A DNA stretch of 44,755 nucleotides from a virus. Shown one piece after another: positions 44,186-44,755 of the stretch (position 1 is the stretch's first letter; every line of letters starts with the position of its first letter). Position numbers and translations under genes: made by a program. The notes below the pieces were generated by a model that did no database searches, had not been told where the DNA came from, and saw nothing but the letters and a program-made list of their open reading frames with translations. The stretch is from positions 1 through 44,755 of IMG/VR virus record IMGVR_UViG_3300044630_006279; one strand, 5' to 3'.

Positions 44186-44755
44186 CTATATGCCATCGAG
44201 TCCCCTCTGAGCAAACATGCCGACGATCATCTGACCAACCGATTCGCTTCTTCGCACAGCAGTCCCGCCATCAGTTGCCGCGTCGACGACGGATCTCTTC
44301 CGAGAAATCAGGTTATAAATTTCTTCGTCGACAGTTCCTTCACACAGCAAATAGGTTGCGGTTACCGAACCCTGCTGACCCAAACGATGGCAACGACTGT
44401 AAGTTTGGTCAACATCTGCTGGTGTCCAAGGAAGTTCAACAAACAACACATCTTGTGCAGCCGTCAAAGTGTGCCCAGTTTTGGCGGCTTGGATCGACAA
44501 AACGATCACGGGTGCATCTTCGGCTGATTCTTCTTGGAAGCGGGACTTCGCATCCTCGACGTCTGAGACCAGCATCCCTCCTTGGATCTTCAGCCCCCCA
44601 AACTTGTTGGCGAGTTCGTCGACAATCTCTCGGTGGTGCGCTGCGACAACAACTTTCAACCCTGCTTCCATATGGCTTTCAATAAAACCAATAACCGCAT
44701 CCATTTTTGCTTTCGCAGCAAGTTTCCGCAGCACAGAAATACGAACCAAATGTTC
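44186..44755 (-). CDS. SNF2-type helicase, C-terminal part (cut by window edge)
   Basis: Open to the right edge, so only the last about 189 residues are seen. V-V-V-A-A-H-H-R-E-I (motif IV area), Q-A-A-K-T-G-H-T-L-T-A-A (motif V) and D-Q-T-Y-S-R-C-H-R-L-G-Q (motif VI, arginine finger) identify the second RecA lobe of SNF2/SWI2 ATPases. Phage copies act in replication or recombination. It lies directly upstream of the tRNA-like element, 10 bases away. Confidence 0.9.
   Translation of the reverse strand, partial: EHLVRISVLRKLAAKAKMDAVIGFIESHMEAGLKVVVAAHHREIVDELANKFGGLKIQGGMLVSDVEDAKSRFQEESAEDAPVIVLSIQAAKTGHTLTAAQDVLFVELPWTPADVDQTYSRCHRLGQQGSVTATYLLCEGTVDEEIYNLISRKRSVVDAATDGGTAVRRSESVGQMIVGMFAQRGLDGI

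Noticed and set aside
1-44755. CRISPR array, insertion sequence or integrase
   Set aside because: No regularly spaced repeats, transposase or recombinase motif seen on either strand; so a temperate lifestyle cannot be claimed from the tRNA-like element alone.

Overview
The window looks like an internal piece of a tailed-phage (Caudoviricetes) genome infecting an actinobacterium. The phage call rests on an HK97-fold major capsid protein, a terminase-small-like protein, a compact primase-helicase, ssb, HNH endonucleases, phage-type DUF proteins and tightly overlapping genes. The actinobacterial call rests on a WhiB-family regulator and many apparently leaderless promoters (TANNNT about 7 bases before the start codon). 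Both ends cut genes: a kinase-like protein on the left and an SNF2-type helicase on the right. No portal, large terminase, tail gene or integrase is visible, so the rest of the genome lies outside. The host guess (a freshwater-type actinobacterium) is inference.

Layout. 1-8434 (+): a tandem row of very large modular proteins (one truncated, then 953 and 990 aa), each followed by a small protein, then a Cys-repeat protein. Next come the major capsid protein with its own promoter and terminator, a Cys-rich/DUF6321 protein and an SNase-like nuclease (to 11126). 11123-14431 (-): an accessory operon of phosphatase, histone-deacetylase-fold enzyme, two small proteins, FkbM-like methyltransferase, 2OG-Fe(II) oxygenase and a 52-aa coiled coil. 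14570-17833 (+): small proteins and a B12-dependent ribonucleotide reductase. 17918-20089 (-): beta-rich protein, DNA methyltransferase, histone H1-like protein. 20172-21577 (+): an unknown protein and a PhyH-type oxygenase. 21578-26056 (-): TM microprotein, terminase-small-like protein, primase-helicase, WhiB, Zn-type protein, GlcNAc-type glycosyltransferase.

26080-36260 (mostly +): RuvC-like resolvase, PP-loop enzyme, ParB-like protein, a third 2OG oxygenase (-), two short-chain dehydrogenases (one with a broken catalytic tetrad), a Rossmann protein, a second DNA methyltransferase, an HNH endonuclease, a PD-(D/E)XK-like protein, a second glycosyltransferase and a DUF6378 protein. Several of these are driven by a repeated promoter-like element, AGTCCC-N8-TAAACT. 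36345-40824 holds microproteins on a near-consensus leaderless promoter, a minus-strand HNH/RHH group, and a metallophosphatase operon. 40896-44755 (mostly -) holds ssb, a DUF932 protein, a lysozyme-like enzyme, a tRNA-like element and the SNF2 helicase.

How it may work together (inference): the left block would build the head and may load large multidomain proteins into it. The replication block (primase, ssb, RNR, RuvC, SNF2) copies DNA. Two methyltransferases, two glycosyltransferases, three 2OG oxygenases and the dehydrogenases suggest modification of DNA, virion or host envelope. The minus-strand operon with a deacetylase and phosphatase could act on host proteins or metabolites. Genes shorter than about 60 codons were found by direct reading at 11123, 21578, 36345, 36781, 36852, 37546 and 37661.
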